A DNA stretch of 64,000 bases. It comes from Paenibacillus sp. XY044 (GTDB lineage: Bacteria > Bacillota > Bacilli > Paenibacillales > Paenibacillaceae). The stretch covers positions 779,953-843,952 of the forward strand of contig NZ_NQMO01000003.1 in assembly GCF_002257645.1 (NCBI RefSeq), read 5' to 3'. A model generated the notes under the pieces. The model was not told the DNA's origin and searched no databases. It saw only the letters and a program-made list of their open reading frames with translations. A program made the position numbers and the translations under genes. Below, one piece after another: positions 51,296 through 59,246 of the stretch; position 1 is the first letter of the stretch; every line of letters begins with the position of its first letter.

Positions 51296-52126
51296 TTGAA
51301 AAAAGGCCTGACGAAAGCTGGAATCGGAAATGTGGACGACGTCCTTTTTATTCAAAAAGCCGCTGAATATGGATTTGCAGCCGTGGATTTAGATATGAGG
51401 AGCATTATGAATGAAGCTGGAGTGGACAAGATTAAGAGAACTTTAGATACGAACGGGATCGTCATTGGAGCCGTCGATTTGGGTGTGGACTGGCGAAACG
51501 GCAGCGATGCATTTGCGCGCGATCTTTCGAAATTGCCCGGTTATGCAGCAGCCGCAAACCAGCTTGAAATCCCGGCATTTACGACATACATTCTGCCTTC
51601 AACCGATGAAAAACCAGCGCTCTATATGGCCAAAGTAGTTCACCGATTAAGGGACTGCGCGAAGATTCTGGGCAGCCACGGAATTAAGCTTGCGCTGGAA
51701 TTCGTTGGTCCGCTTCATCTTCGTACGGCGTGGAAGCATCCATTTATTTGGACCATCGACGAGACTTTAGAACTGATTGATGCCATCGATCTGCCCAACG
51801 TCGGATTGCTCTTGGATTGCTATCATTGCTATACAACGGAAATGGGGACAGAGCGGTGGGACACTCTGCGTCCGGAACAAATTGTCCATGTGCATATCAA
51901 TGACGCCAAGGATAAACCGATCGACCAACTACAAGACAATGAGCGCCTATATCCAGGAGAAGGGGTTATTGATGTCGGCGGGTTCTTGCGCAGCCTGGAT
52001 CGTCTGGGATATGACGGCGTGGTTTCTCAAGAAGTACTGTCACAAGAAGAACCGGACACCACGGTGGATGCATTATTTGAGCGTTCCCGCACCGGGTTTG
52101 CAAGAGCGTTTGATTTTGGCAGATAA
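51296..52126 (+). CDS. Sugar phosphate isomerase/epimerase
   Basis: It starts at TTG after GGGGAGACAGGGA. The 276-residue TIM-barrel protein carries AVDLDMRSIM, VIGAVDLGVDW, LALEFVGPLHLRT with a likely metal Glu, NVGLLLDCYHCY (Asp and His), VHVHINDAKDKP, and GVVSQEVLSQEEPD. This is the AP-endonuclease-2/hydroxypyruvate-isomerase-like family. It begins a three-gene operon with an AraC regulator and a dehydrogenase, echoing the arrangement at 13.4-16.4 kb. Confidence 0.82.
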   Translation: MKKGLTKAGIGNVDDVLFIQKAAEYGFAAVDLDMRSIMNEAGVDKIKRTLDTNGIVIGAVDLGVDWRNGSDAFARDLSKLPGYAAAANQLEIPAFTTYILPSTDEKPALYMAKVVHRLRDCAKILGSHGIKLALEFVGPLHLRTAWKHPFIWTIDETLELIDAIDLPNVGLLLDCYHCYTTEMGTERWDTLRPEQIVHVHINDAKDKPIDQLQDNERLYPGEGVIDVGGFLRSLDRLGYDGVVSQEVLSQEEPDTTVDALFERSRTGFARAFDFGR

Positions 52127-52159
52127 AAAGATGCGAGCACCCTATAAATGGAGGATGAC

Positions 52160-53077
52160 ATGGAAAGCAGCATTAATGGAATCGATCAGGTGTCGCCTTT
52201 TGTGCGAACTGTAAAGATTAGCGAGACCCAATACCTTGTGGGAGAATGGGTGGATTATGATCATGTGTTTACGTACATCGAACAAGGTGAAGCTGAGATC
52301 ATTTTGGACGGCATCCAATACGAAATCAAGGCGGGGGACGCCATTCTGATTCCACCGATGAAGCTTCATTTTATCCGGTCCACATCCGATGAGCCCTTAA
52401 TTCAATACATTTTTCACTTTGATCTGTTTCATTGGGATGACCAGAGCCAGTGGCATGAAACCGGTGTCTATAAAGGGCAGAACATCGAAATTAAGCCGGA
52501 AGAAGAAATATTGTCAGCGCTGTACCCGATTTCGCATATCCACCCGGCACATCGCTTAGAGCTGTATAAGCGATTTCATATCCTTCGGCAGGAGTTTATG
52601 AATAAACGCCCATATTACCGGGTTTTCATGAAATCGCTTGCTTTGGAATTGCTCATACACTTTTTAAGAAACCAACATTCATCCCAAGAAGGAAAGGGAA
52701 CCAAAACGAAAGGCTGGGCATCCATCGAAAAGGCGATTTTGTACATCCAGCAGCAGTTTAGCGACCCTCATCTAAATCTGGAGCAAATTAGCAGGAATGC
52801 AGGGCTGTCGACAAATCATGTATCGCATCTCTTTAAAGAACAGCTTGGCATTACCGTTTACAAATATTTGACTTACGTTCGAATGGAGGAAGCCAAAAGA
52901 AGATTGCTTGAAAACGACCTTTCGATCACACAGATTTCTGAGAAAGTAGGATTTACGACTATTCACGCGTTCAGTAGAACCTTCAAAACGATCGTTGGGC
53001 TCACAGCCAGTCAGTTTATTGAAGGTTATTCGAATACAGTCGATAACGGGGTCAAACCTTTTTCAGGGGAGGATTAG
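52160..53077 (+). CDS. AraC-family regulator
   Basis: The ATG at 52160 has GGAGG at a five-base gap; an ATG 12 bases earlier lacks a site. The 305-residue protein has an N-terminal cupin (GEAEIILDGIQYEIKAGDAILIPPMKLHF) and C-terminal AraC helices: LNLEQISRNAGLSTNHVSHLF, then SITQISEKVGFTTIHAFSRTFKTIVG. It sits inside the operon between isomerase and dehydrogenase, so it is probably a local regulator. Confidence 0.88.
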   Translation: MESSINGIDQVSPFVRTVKISETQYLVGEWVDYDHVFTYIEQGEAEIILDGIQYEIKAGDAILIPPMKLHFIRSTSDEPLIQYIFHFDLFHWDDQSQWHETGVYKGQNIEIKPEEEILSALYPISHIHPAHRLELYKRFHILRQEFMNKRPYYRVFMKSLALELLIHFLRNQHSSQEGKGTKTKGWASIEKAILYIQQQFSDPHLNLEQISRNAGLSTNHVSHLFKEQLGITVYKYLTYVRMEEAKRRLLENDLSITQISEKVGFTTIHAFSRTFKTIVGLTASQFIEGYSNTVDNGVKPFSGED

Positions 53078-54082
53078 ATGGAGAACAAGAAGATTGTGTT
53101 TACCGCTCCTTGGCAAGTCGAGGCAGAAACGGATGTCATAGAGGACGGGCGCATCGGGAAGCATGAAGTGCTGGTTCAGAAAAAATATTCCTTGATCAGC
53201 CCCGGCACCGAACTGGCCTGCTTATCCGGAAACGAAGGCTGGTTTCAAATGCCCGGTGTGCCGGGATATTCTTCCGTAAGCGAAATCATCGAGTTAGGGG
53301 AAGAGGTGCAGGGTTTTAAGAAGGGCGATTATGTTTTTCACTATGGAGATCACAGCTTGTACTCTGTAGTTTCAGCGAGTGGGATCTTTTTGAAAGCACC
53401 GTCCGACTTGCCGCTTCATTGGGTACCCTTCACCCGGATGGCTTCGGTTGCCATGACATCGCTTCGGGTATCGGATATCGAGCTTGGAGATCACGCGGCC
53501 GTGACGGGATTAGGACTCATCGGCAACATGGCGGCTCAATTGGCCACTCTGCAAGGGGCCTCCGTCATCGGAATAGACCTGTCCAACAATCGATTGGAGA
53601 CGGCTCGAGCAAGCGGGATCGGGAATACGCTGCAGTCGGGTCCCACGGTTCAAGAACGGATAGCTGAGATGACCAGCGGCAAAGGCGTGTCGACCCTGAT
53701 CGATGCAACGGGCATACCCCAAGTCGTAAGAGAGGGACTGCCGTGGGTGGCTAAATATGGCGAAGTGGTCCTGCTCGGAAGTCCGAGAGGGGAGTATCGC
53801 GATAACATAACGGATCTTCTAAACTACATTCACTTGGATGGACACGGTTGTATCACCTTTAAGGGAGCGCACGAATGGAGATATCCCGTGGAGCCTGACG
53901 CCTTTGTGAAACATTCGTTAACCCGGAACTCATATATTATTTTTGATCTCATGAAAAAGAAAAAACTGAAAATTGAACCTTTGATCAGTCACATCGTAAA
54001 ACCGGAGCAAGCCGCTCAAGCATACGAAGGGCTGCGAAATGACAAAGATCATTATCACGGTGTCTTGTTCGACTGGTCCTAA
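53078..54082 (+). CDS. MDR-family alcohol dehydrogenase, zinc-site-free type
   Basis: The start follows directly on the AraC stop (TAGATG), so the genes are coupled. The 334-residue medium-chain dehydrogenase has the GroES-like N-domain and a Rossmann motif in AAVTGLGLIGNMAAQLA. The catalytic-zinc Cys is replaced: the region reads LISPGTELACLSG, as in the BchC-like subgroup. It likely oxidises the same sugar derivative that the isomerase handles. The substrate is not known. Confidence 0.83.
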   Translation: MENKKIVFTAPWQVEAETDVIEDGRIGKHEVLVQKKYSLISPGTELACLSGNEGWFQMPGVPGYSSVSEIIELGEEVQGFKKGDYVFHYGDHSLYSVVSASGIFLKAPSDLPLHWVPFTRMASVAMTSLRVSDIELGDHAAVTGLGLIGNMAAQLATLQGASVIGIDLSNNRLETARASGIGNTLQSGPTVQERIAEMTSGKGVSTLIDATGIPQVVREGLPWVAKYGEVVLLGSPRGEYRDNITDLLNYIHLDGHGCITFKGAHEWRYPVEPDAFVKHSLTRNSYIIFDLMKKKKLKIEPLISHIVKPEQAAQAYEGLRNDKDHYHGVLFDWS

Positions 54083-54114
54083 AGAATTGGCTCTTAACTG
54101 TGAAAATCAAACAG

Positions 54115-54157
54115 AGAAAGCTGTCCGGCGGTGACGCCGGGCAGCTTTCTTTGTTTG
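54115..54157 (+). terminator. Terminator of the isomerase/AraC/dehydrogenase operon
   Basis: AGAAAGCTGtCCGGCG pairs with CGCCGGgCAGCTTTCT, followed by TTGTTTG. Confidence 0.85.
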
Positions 54158-54181
54158 AGGTTAGATAAAGAGCTCAATGTC

Positions 54182-54228
54182 GACTAGAACATAGAATTGA
54201 GGATTATAACGATTACGGTGACTAGAAC
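54182..54228 (+). repeat. Direct repeat in the kdp upstream region
   Basis: GACTAGAAC occurs at 54182-54190 and again at 54220-54228, spaced 38 bases start to start. It may be a pair of activator sites. No clear promoter or c-di-AMP riboswitch motif is seen in the 417-base gap. Confidence 0.3.
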
Positions 54229-54499
54229 TTGAAGCATACCGCAGAAGAGAATTCAACATATGGAACAATCAGGAATAGAGCTCGCTTTCAAGGTGGATAC
54301 TATTGACCATAAATAAAATCGCGTACCTACAAGCAAGATGGGGCCGATCCTATCTTTCACTTACGCATAGAGAACGTCTCGTTTCCGTCCGCTTTAGTCT
54401 CAAGTTGTGTGATCACGAAGTCGGGATATTTGCGTGAACGCTAAGTTTATGGTTATTGAGCTGTATTTTCTTTGTAAAATGCCCTGAGGAGGTTGGATG

Positions 54500-54613
54500 A
54501 TGCTTGATCTATATATGGTGCTATTGCTTGCCGCCACATTTTCGGCATTTTATGGATTAATGTACTGGTGCGAGCGTACGATCAAAGATCCGACGGGAGA
54601 GGATAACCCATGA
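54500..54613 (+). CDS. Small membrane protein preceding kdpF
   Basis: The 37-residue frame MLDLYMVLLLAATFSAFYGL continues with MYWCERTIKDPTGEDNP. It follows GAGGAGG at a seven-base gap and overlaps kdpF by four bases (ATGA). It has one membrane helix and a charged tail. Short proteins of this form are often found just before kdpF in other genomes, but no function is known. Overlap and a strong site support expression with the pump. Confidence 0.7.
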   Translation: MLDLYMVLLLAATFSAFYGLMYWCERTIKDPTGEDNP

Positions 54614-54687
54614 TTATCGTCGCTATTTTCACCCTGCTCGTATTTTTGTACCTAGTCTTCGCGTTGGTGAATCCCGAAAAATTTTAA
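54610..54687 (+). CDS. kdpF: KdpF, small subunit of the potassium pump
   Basis: MIIVAIFTLLVFLYLVFALV plus NPEKF is a 25-residue single-helix protein with the ending typical of KdpF. It stabilises the KdpABC complex in the membrane. It lies 30 bases before kdpA, which has AGGAGGGGGAAG upstream. Confidence 0.9.
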   Translation: MIIVAIFTLLVFLYLVFALVNPEKF

Positions 54688-54717
54688 GCCGTCAAATAAG
54701 TAGGAGGGGGAAGTCCG

Positions 54718-56400
54718 ATGGGCGTCTTACAGATCGTAATTATCCTTGTGGTAACGGTGCTGTTGATCAAGCCGCTGGGAACTTACATCTATCATGTATT
54801 TTCCAATGAACCAAACCGGACCGACAGGATCTTCGGTTGGCTGGAGCGCTTCATCTATGCACTAATCGGGTTGAAGCAGCGGGCTGGCATGACGTGGAAA
54901 AGATACGTCCTAAGTTTCCTGTTGACCAATATTCTGTTTGTGGTGATTGGCTATCTGCTGCTGCGGATTCAGAGCGTACTCCCGCTGAACCCGAACGACA
55001 TCGGTAACATGGAGCAGACGTTGTCATTCAATACGATTACTAGTTTCATGACGAATACGAATCTGCAGCATTACAGTGGCGAATCGGGACTCACCTATTT
55101 CACCCAGATGGCCGTCATTATGATGATGATGTTTACATCGGCTGCCACCGGGTTGTCTATAGTTATTGCCTTTATCCGCGGCCTTACAAGCAGAGGGCAT
55201 ACACTCGGTAATTTCTTTGAGGATTTCGTCAAGTCGCATACGCGCATCTTATTCCCGGCAGCCATCTTGGTGACGCTGTTATTGGTAGCCTTGCAGGTGC
55301 CGCAGACATTGAACCCGATATTAACCGTCACGACGCTCGAAGGAGCAGCTCAACAGATCGCCATCGGACCGGTAGCTTCACTGGAATCGATCAAGCATTT
55401 GGGGACTAACGGCGGTGGGTTCTTTGGAGTCAACTCGGCCCATCCGTTCGAGAATCCGAGCTCACTGACGAACATCGTCGAAATCTTATCGATGTGGCTG
55501 ATCCCCGCCAGTCTGCCTTATGTTTACGGACGATTTGCGAAGAACAGCAGGCAGGGTTGGGTGATCTTCAGCGCGATGATGACACTTTTCATAGTGTTTC
55601 TGTGCGTCATCTATGCGTCGGAGATGAGGGGCAATCCTCAGATTACTGCCATGGGCATTGATACGTCGCAGGGCAACATGGAAGGCAAGGAGGTTCGCCT
55701 GGGGGTCGCCCAATCCTCGCTCTTCTCGACGGTAACTACGGCGGCAACGACGGGCTCAGTCGATAATATGCATGACACGCTGACACCGCTGGGAGGGGTG
55801 GTGCCTCTGGCCCAGATGATGCTAAACGTCGTCTTCGGCGGCGAAGGCGTTGGGCTGATTAACATGCTGATGTATGCGATGCTTGGCGTGTTCCTGTGCG
55901 GCTTGATGGTCGGGCGGACGCCGGAATTCCTCGGACGCAAGATCGAGCCGAAAGAGATGAAGCTAATTGCCGTGGCGATCCTGATGCATCCATTCATTAT
56001 TTTAGTGCCGACGGCCATCGCGTTCTTGACCGATCTGGGACAGGGCTCGATCACCAACCCTGGCCACCACGGTATCAGCCAGGTGCTGTACGAATATACA
56101 TCGTCCGCGGCCAATAACGGCTCGGGCTTCGAGGGGCTGGCAGACAATACGCCGTTCTGGAACATTACGACCGGACTTGTCATGCTGCTGGGACGCTATA
56201 TCTCGATGATCGCGATGATGGCGGTGGCCGGCTCGCTCGTGCGTAAGCACCTGGTGCCCGAAACCATCGGCACGTTCCGAACGGACAACGCGCTGTTTTA
56301 TGGAATCCTTATCGGGACCGTGCTTATTATAGGCGCGTTGACATTCCTCCCGGCGATCGTGCTGGGCCCAATTGCCGAACATCTGACGCTGGGATCATAA
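54718..56400 (+). CDS. kdpA: Potassium-transporting ATPase, ion-binding subunit
   Basis: The 560-residue membrane protein has the repeated selectivity-filter regions: TNTNLQHYSGESGLTYFTQM, TNGGGFFGVNSAHPFENPS, FGGEGVGLINML and NNGSGFEGLADNTPFWN. It forms the K+-selective channel-like part of the high-affinity Kdp pump. It is the first large gene of the operon and has normal family length. Confidence 0.97.
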   Translation: MGVLQIVIILVVTVLLIKPLGTYIYHVFSNEPNRTDRIFGWLERFIYALIGLKQRAGMTWKRYVLSFLLTNILFVVIGYLLLRIQSVLPLNPNDIGNMEQTLSFNTITSFMTNTNLQHYSGESGLTYFTQMAVIMMMMFTSAATGLSIVIAFIRGLTSRGHTLGNFFEDFVKSHTRILFPAAILVTLLLVALQVPQTLNPILTVTTLEGAAQQIAIGPVASLESIKHLGTNGGGFFGVNSAHPFENPSSLTNIVEILSMWLIPASLPYVYGRFAKNSRQGWVIFSAMMTLFIVFLCVIYASEMRGNPQITAMGIDTSQGNMEGKEVRLGVAQSSLFSTVTTAATTGSVDNMHDTLTPLGGVVPLAQMMLNVVFGGEGVGLINMLMYAMLGVFLCGLMVGRTPEFLGRKIEPKEMKLIAVAILMHPFIILVPTAIAFLTDLGQGSITNPGHHGISQVLYEYTSSAANNGSGFEGLADNTPFWNITTGLVMLLGRYISMIAMMAVAGSLVRKHLVPETIGTFRTDNALFYGILIGTVLIIGALTFLPAIVLGPIAEHLTLGS

Positions 56401-56426
56401 AAGAGAGGGCCAGGGGTGAAAGAGAT

Positions 56427-58460
56427 ATGAGTACTGGGCGAAAAAAAACGATGTTGAGTAAGGGAATCGCGCGGGCGGCGATGAAGGAAAGCTTCGTCAA
56501 ACTGAATCCGATGACGATGATGAAAAACCCGGTCATGTTTGTCGTAGAAGTCGGCACGTTCATCGTGCTGCTGATGACGATTTTTCCTTCTTATTTCAAC
56601 ACGAGGAACGATATCGGCTTTAATATAGCAGTATTTCTTATTTTGCTGTTCACGGTTCTGTTCGCCAACTTCGCCGAGGCGTTGGCTGAAGGCCGGGGAA
56701 AAGCGCAGGCCGATACGCTGAAGAAAACAAAGAAGGAAGTTACAGCGAATAAGGTAGCCACAGACGGCGTCCAAAAAGTGCCTGCGGCGGAGCTGCGCAA
56801 GGGCGACATTGTCATCGTCTCGCAGGACGAGATGATTCCCGGCGATGGCGAAGTAATTGAAGGCATCGCCTCGGTTGACGAATCCGCTATTACGGGCGAA
56901 TCTGCCCCAGTCATCAAGGAGGCTGGCGGGGACTTCAACTCTGTCACCGGGGGTACACGCGTCATTAGCGACCGCATTCACGTCCGAATATCGTCCGATC
57001 CCGGCGAATCGTTCATCGATCGCATGATTACCTTGGTAGAAGGCGCCAAGCGTCAGAAGACGCCGAACGAGCTGGCGCTTAACACGCTTCTCATTACCCT
57101 GACGATCATTTTCCTAATCGTGGTTGTGACGCTGTCACCCATTGCGAGTTATTTGAACATTGAACTGAAAGTGCCTATCCTGATTGCCTTGCTTGTTTGC
57201 TTGATTCCAACGACGATTGGCGGTCTTTTGTCCGCCATAGGCATTGCAGGCATGGACCGGGTGACCCAGTTCAACGTATTGGCCATGTCCGGCAAAGCGG
57301 TCGAAGCGGCTGGCGACATCAACACGATGATTCTCGATAAGACCGGTACAATTACGTTTGGAAACCGGATCGCGAGCGAGTTCATTCCGGTGGGTGGCGA
57401 AAGCCTGGAAACGCTCGGTGAGTGGGCGGCCGTCAGCTCGGTTAACGACGAGACGCCGGAGGGCCGTTCGGTGCTGGAGCTGATGAAGTCAAAGTCGCTC
57501 CACTACGACGAATCGGTATCCAATGGAGGCGAGGTTGTCGAATTTAAGGCTGATACGCGGATGAGCGGCGTTGATCTGAAGGATGGCCGCAAAGTGCGTA
57601 AGGGAGCGGTTGATGCGGTCAAAAAGTGGGTGTCCGCACAGGGCGGCAGCATACCCGGCGACCTGGATTCGAGCAGCGACAACATCGCCAGAGAAGGCGG
57701 CACACCGCTTGCTGTCGCCGTGGATAACCGGATTTTCGGGTTGATCTATTTGAAGGATACGGTCAAGCCCGGCATGCGCGAGCGGTTCGAACAGCTGCGC
57801 CGGATGGGCATCAAAACGATCATGTGTACGGGTGACAATCCACTGACGGCGGCCACAATTGCCCGGGAAGCTGGCGTGGATGATTTCATCGCAGAGAGCA
57901 AGCCGGAGGATAAAATTGCGGTTATCCGCCGCGAGCAGGCCGAAGGCAAGCTCGTCGCCATGACGGGGGACGGCACGAACGACGCGCCTGCGCTGGCGCA
58001 GGCGGATGTGGGCCTGGCAATGAACAGCGGCACCACGGCCGCCAAGGAAGCTGCCAATATGGTCGATCTCGATTCCGATCCGTCAAAGATCATCGAGGTG
58101 GTCTCCATCGGAAAGCAGCTGTTAATGACGCGCGGCGCACTAACGACATTCAGTATTGCTAACGATATCGCCAAATATTTTGCGATCATTCCGGCCATGT
58201 TCACGCTGGCGATTCCGCGCATGCAAGTGCTCAACATTATGGGGCTGGGTACGCCGATGTCGGCGATTCTTTCGGCGCTGATTTTTAATGCCGTCATTAT
58301 TCCGCTGCTCATTCCACTGGCCATGAGAGGCGTCTCCTACAAGCCGATGAGTGCATCGAGGCTGCTTGGCCGCAACATCGTATTATATGGGATCGGCGGT
58401 GTCATCGTGCCTTTCATTGGCATTAAACTAATCGATCTGATCGTTCATATCTGGGTGTAA
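56427..58460 (+). CDS. kdpB: Potassium-transporting P-type ATPase catalytic subunit
   Basis: The 677-residue P-type ATPase has TGES (156-159) in the actuator domain, the phosphorylated Asp304 in MILDKTGTITFG, and GDGTNDAPALAQADVGLAMNSGT in the hinge. Membrane segments are at both ends. It couples ATP hydrolysis to K+ movement through KdpA. Its start has AGGGGTGAAAG upstream. No truncation is seen. Confidence 0.97.
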   Translation: MSTGRKKTMLSKGIARAAMKESFVKLNPMTMMKNPVMFVVEVGTFIVLLMTIFPSYFNTRNDIGFNIAVFLILLFTVLFANFAEALAEGRGKAQADTLKKTKKEVTANKVATDGVQKVPAAELRKGDIVIVSQDEMIPGDGEVIEGIASVDESAITGESAPVIKEAGGDFNSVTGGTRVISDRIHVRISSDPGESFIDRMITLVEGAKRQKTPNELALNTLLITLTIIFLIVVVTLSPIASYLNIELKVPILIALLVCLIPTTIGGLLSAIGIAGMDRVTQFNVLAMSGKAVEAAGDINTMILDKTGTITFGNRIASEFIPVGGESLETLGEWAAVSSVNDETPEGRSVLELMKSKSLHYDESVSNGGEVVEFKADTRMSGVDLKDGRKVRKGAVDAVKKWVSAQGGSIPGDLDSSSDNIAREGGTPLAVAVDNRIFGLIYLKDTVKPGMRERFEQLRRMGIKTIMCTGDNPLTAATIAREAGVDDFIAESKPEDKIAVIRREQAEGKLVAMTGDGTNDAPALAQADVGLAMNSGTTAAKEAANMVDLDSDPSKIIEVVSIGKQLLMTRGALTTFSIANDIAKYFAIIPAMFTLAIPRMQVLNIMGLGTPMSAILSALIFNAVIIPLLIPLAMRGVSYKPMSASRLLGRNIVLYGIGGVIVPFIGIKLIDLIVHIWV

Positions 58461-58561
58461 TTCTGTCCAGATTCTAATGCTGCCTTGCGCTCCGGTTAAT
58501 CGGTGTTTCCGAGCGCCTGCGATCGCTCATTTATCACATTGAATGGAAGGAAGAACATAAC

Positions 58562-59170
58562 ATGGATCAATCGTCGAAGATGCCGGGACATACGGCGGGC
58601 TCCTATGCCTGGATCGCCGTAAGGGCGGCCATCGTGTTTATCATTCTTTGCGGGATTGCCTATCCGCTCCTATGCACGGGGCTTGCGCAGGTGATCATGC
58701 CGGGTAATGCGAACGGCAGTCTGATTAAGGATTCGACCGGCAATGTCGTCGGCTCGGAACTGATCGGGCAGCGGTTCACCGATCAGAAATATTTTCAAAG
58801 CCGCATTTCTAGCATCGAATATAAGGCGGAAGCGTCGGGTTCGAACAATTATGCCCCATCGAACCCCGACATGCTAAAGCGAACGAAGGATTTTATCAAC
58901 GCATGGAAGGAAGCCAACCCGGACGTTCCGATTTCCGAACTGCCGATCGCCTTGGCCACCAACTCCGGATCCGGTCTCGATCCGCATATTACGCCAGAAT
59001 CAGCCGCCGTACAAATTCCCCGTATCAGCAAGCTAACCGGTATCGATTCAAACACGCTGCATCAGTTGGTCGACAAGCATACAGCCGGGCGCGATTTGGG
59101 CCTTTTCGGAGAGCCGCGGGTCAACGTACTGGAGCTAAACATGGACTTGAAGTCGCTGATGACGAAATAA
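58562..59170 (+). CDS. kdpC: Potassium-transporting ATPase subunit C
   Basis: The 202-residue protein has one N-terminal membrane helix (AAIVFIILCGIAYPLLCTGLAQ) and the conserved external part: GSELIGQRFTDQKYFQSRIS, GSGLDPHITPESAAVQIPRI and LGLFGEPRVNVLELNMDL. It stabilises the KdpAB complex. The start follows GAAGGAAGAACATAAC. A 101-base gap after kdpB contains no clear terminator, so it remains in the operon. Confidence 0.96.
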   Translation: MDQSSKMPGHTAGSYAWIAVRAAIVFIILCGIAYPLLCTGLAQVIMPGNANGSLIKDSTGNVVGSELIGQRFTDQKYFQSRISSIEYKAEASGSNNYAPSNPDMLKRTKDFINAWKEANPDVPISELPIALATNSGSGLDPHITPESAAVQIPRISKLTGIDSNTLHQLVDKHTAGRDLGLFGEPRVNVLELNMDLKSLMTK

Positions 59171-59246
59171 AAGGTTGATAGTTGGTACCCTGTTTGTCCT
59201 TCGGGCGGCGGGGCTTTCTTGCGTTAATGAGAGGGGAGGAGAGACG

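Noticed and set aside
54158..54499. c-di-AMP (ydaO-type) riboswitch before the kdp genes
   Set aside because: Looked for the conserved core segments and found none.
55638..56183. 181-codon frame opposite kdpA
   Set aside because: Antisense shadow of a highly conserved gene, no site before the start.
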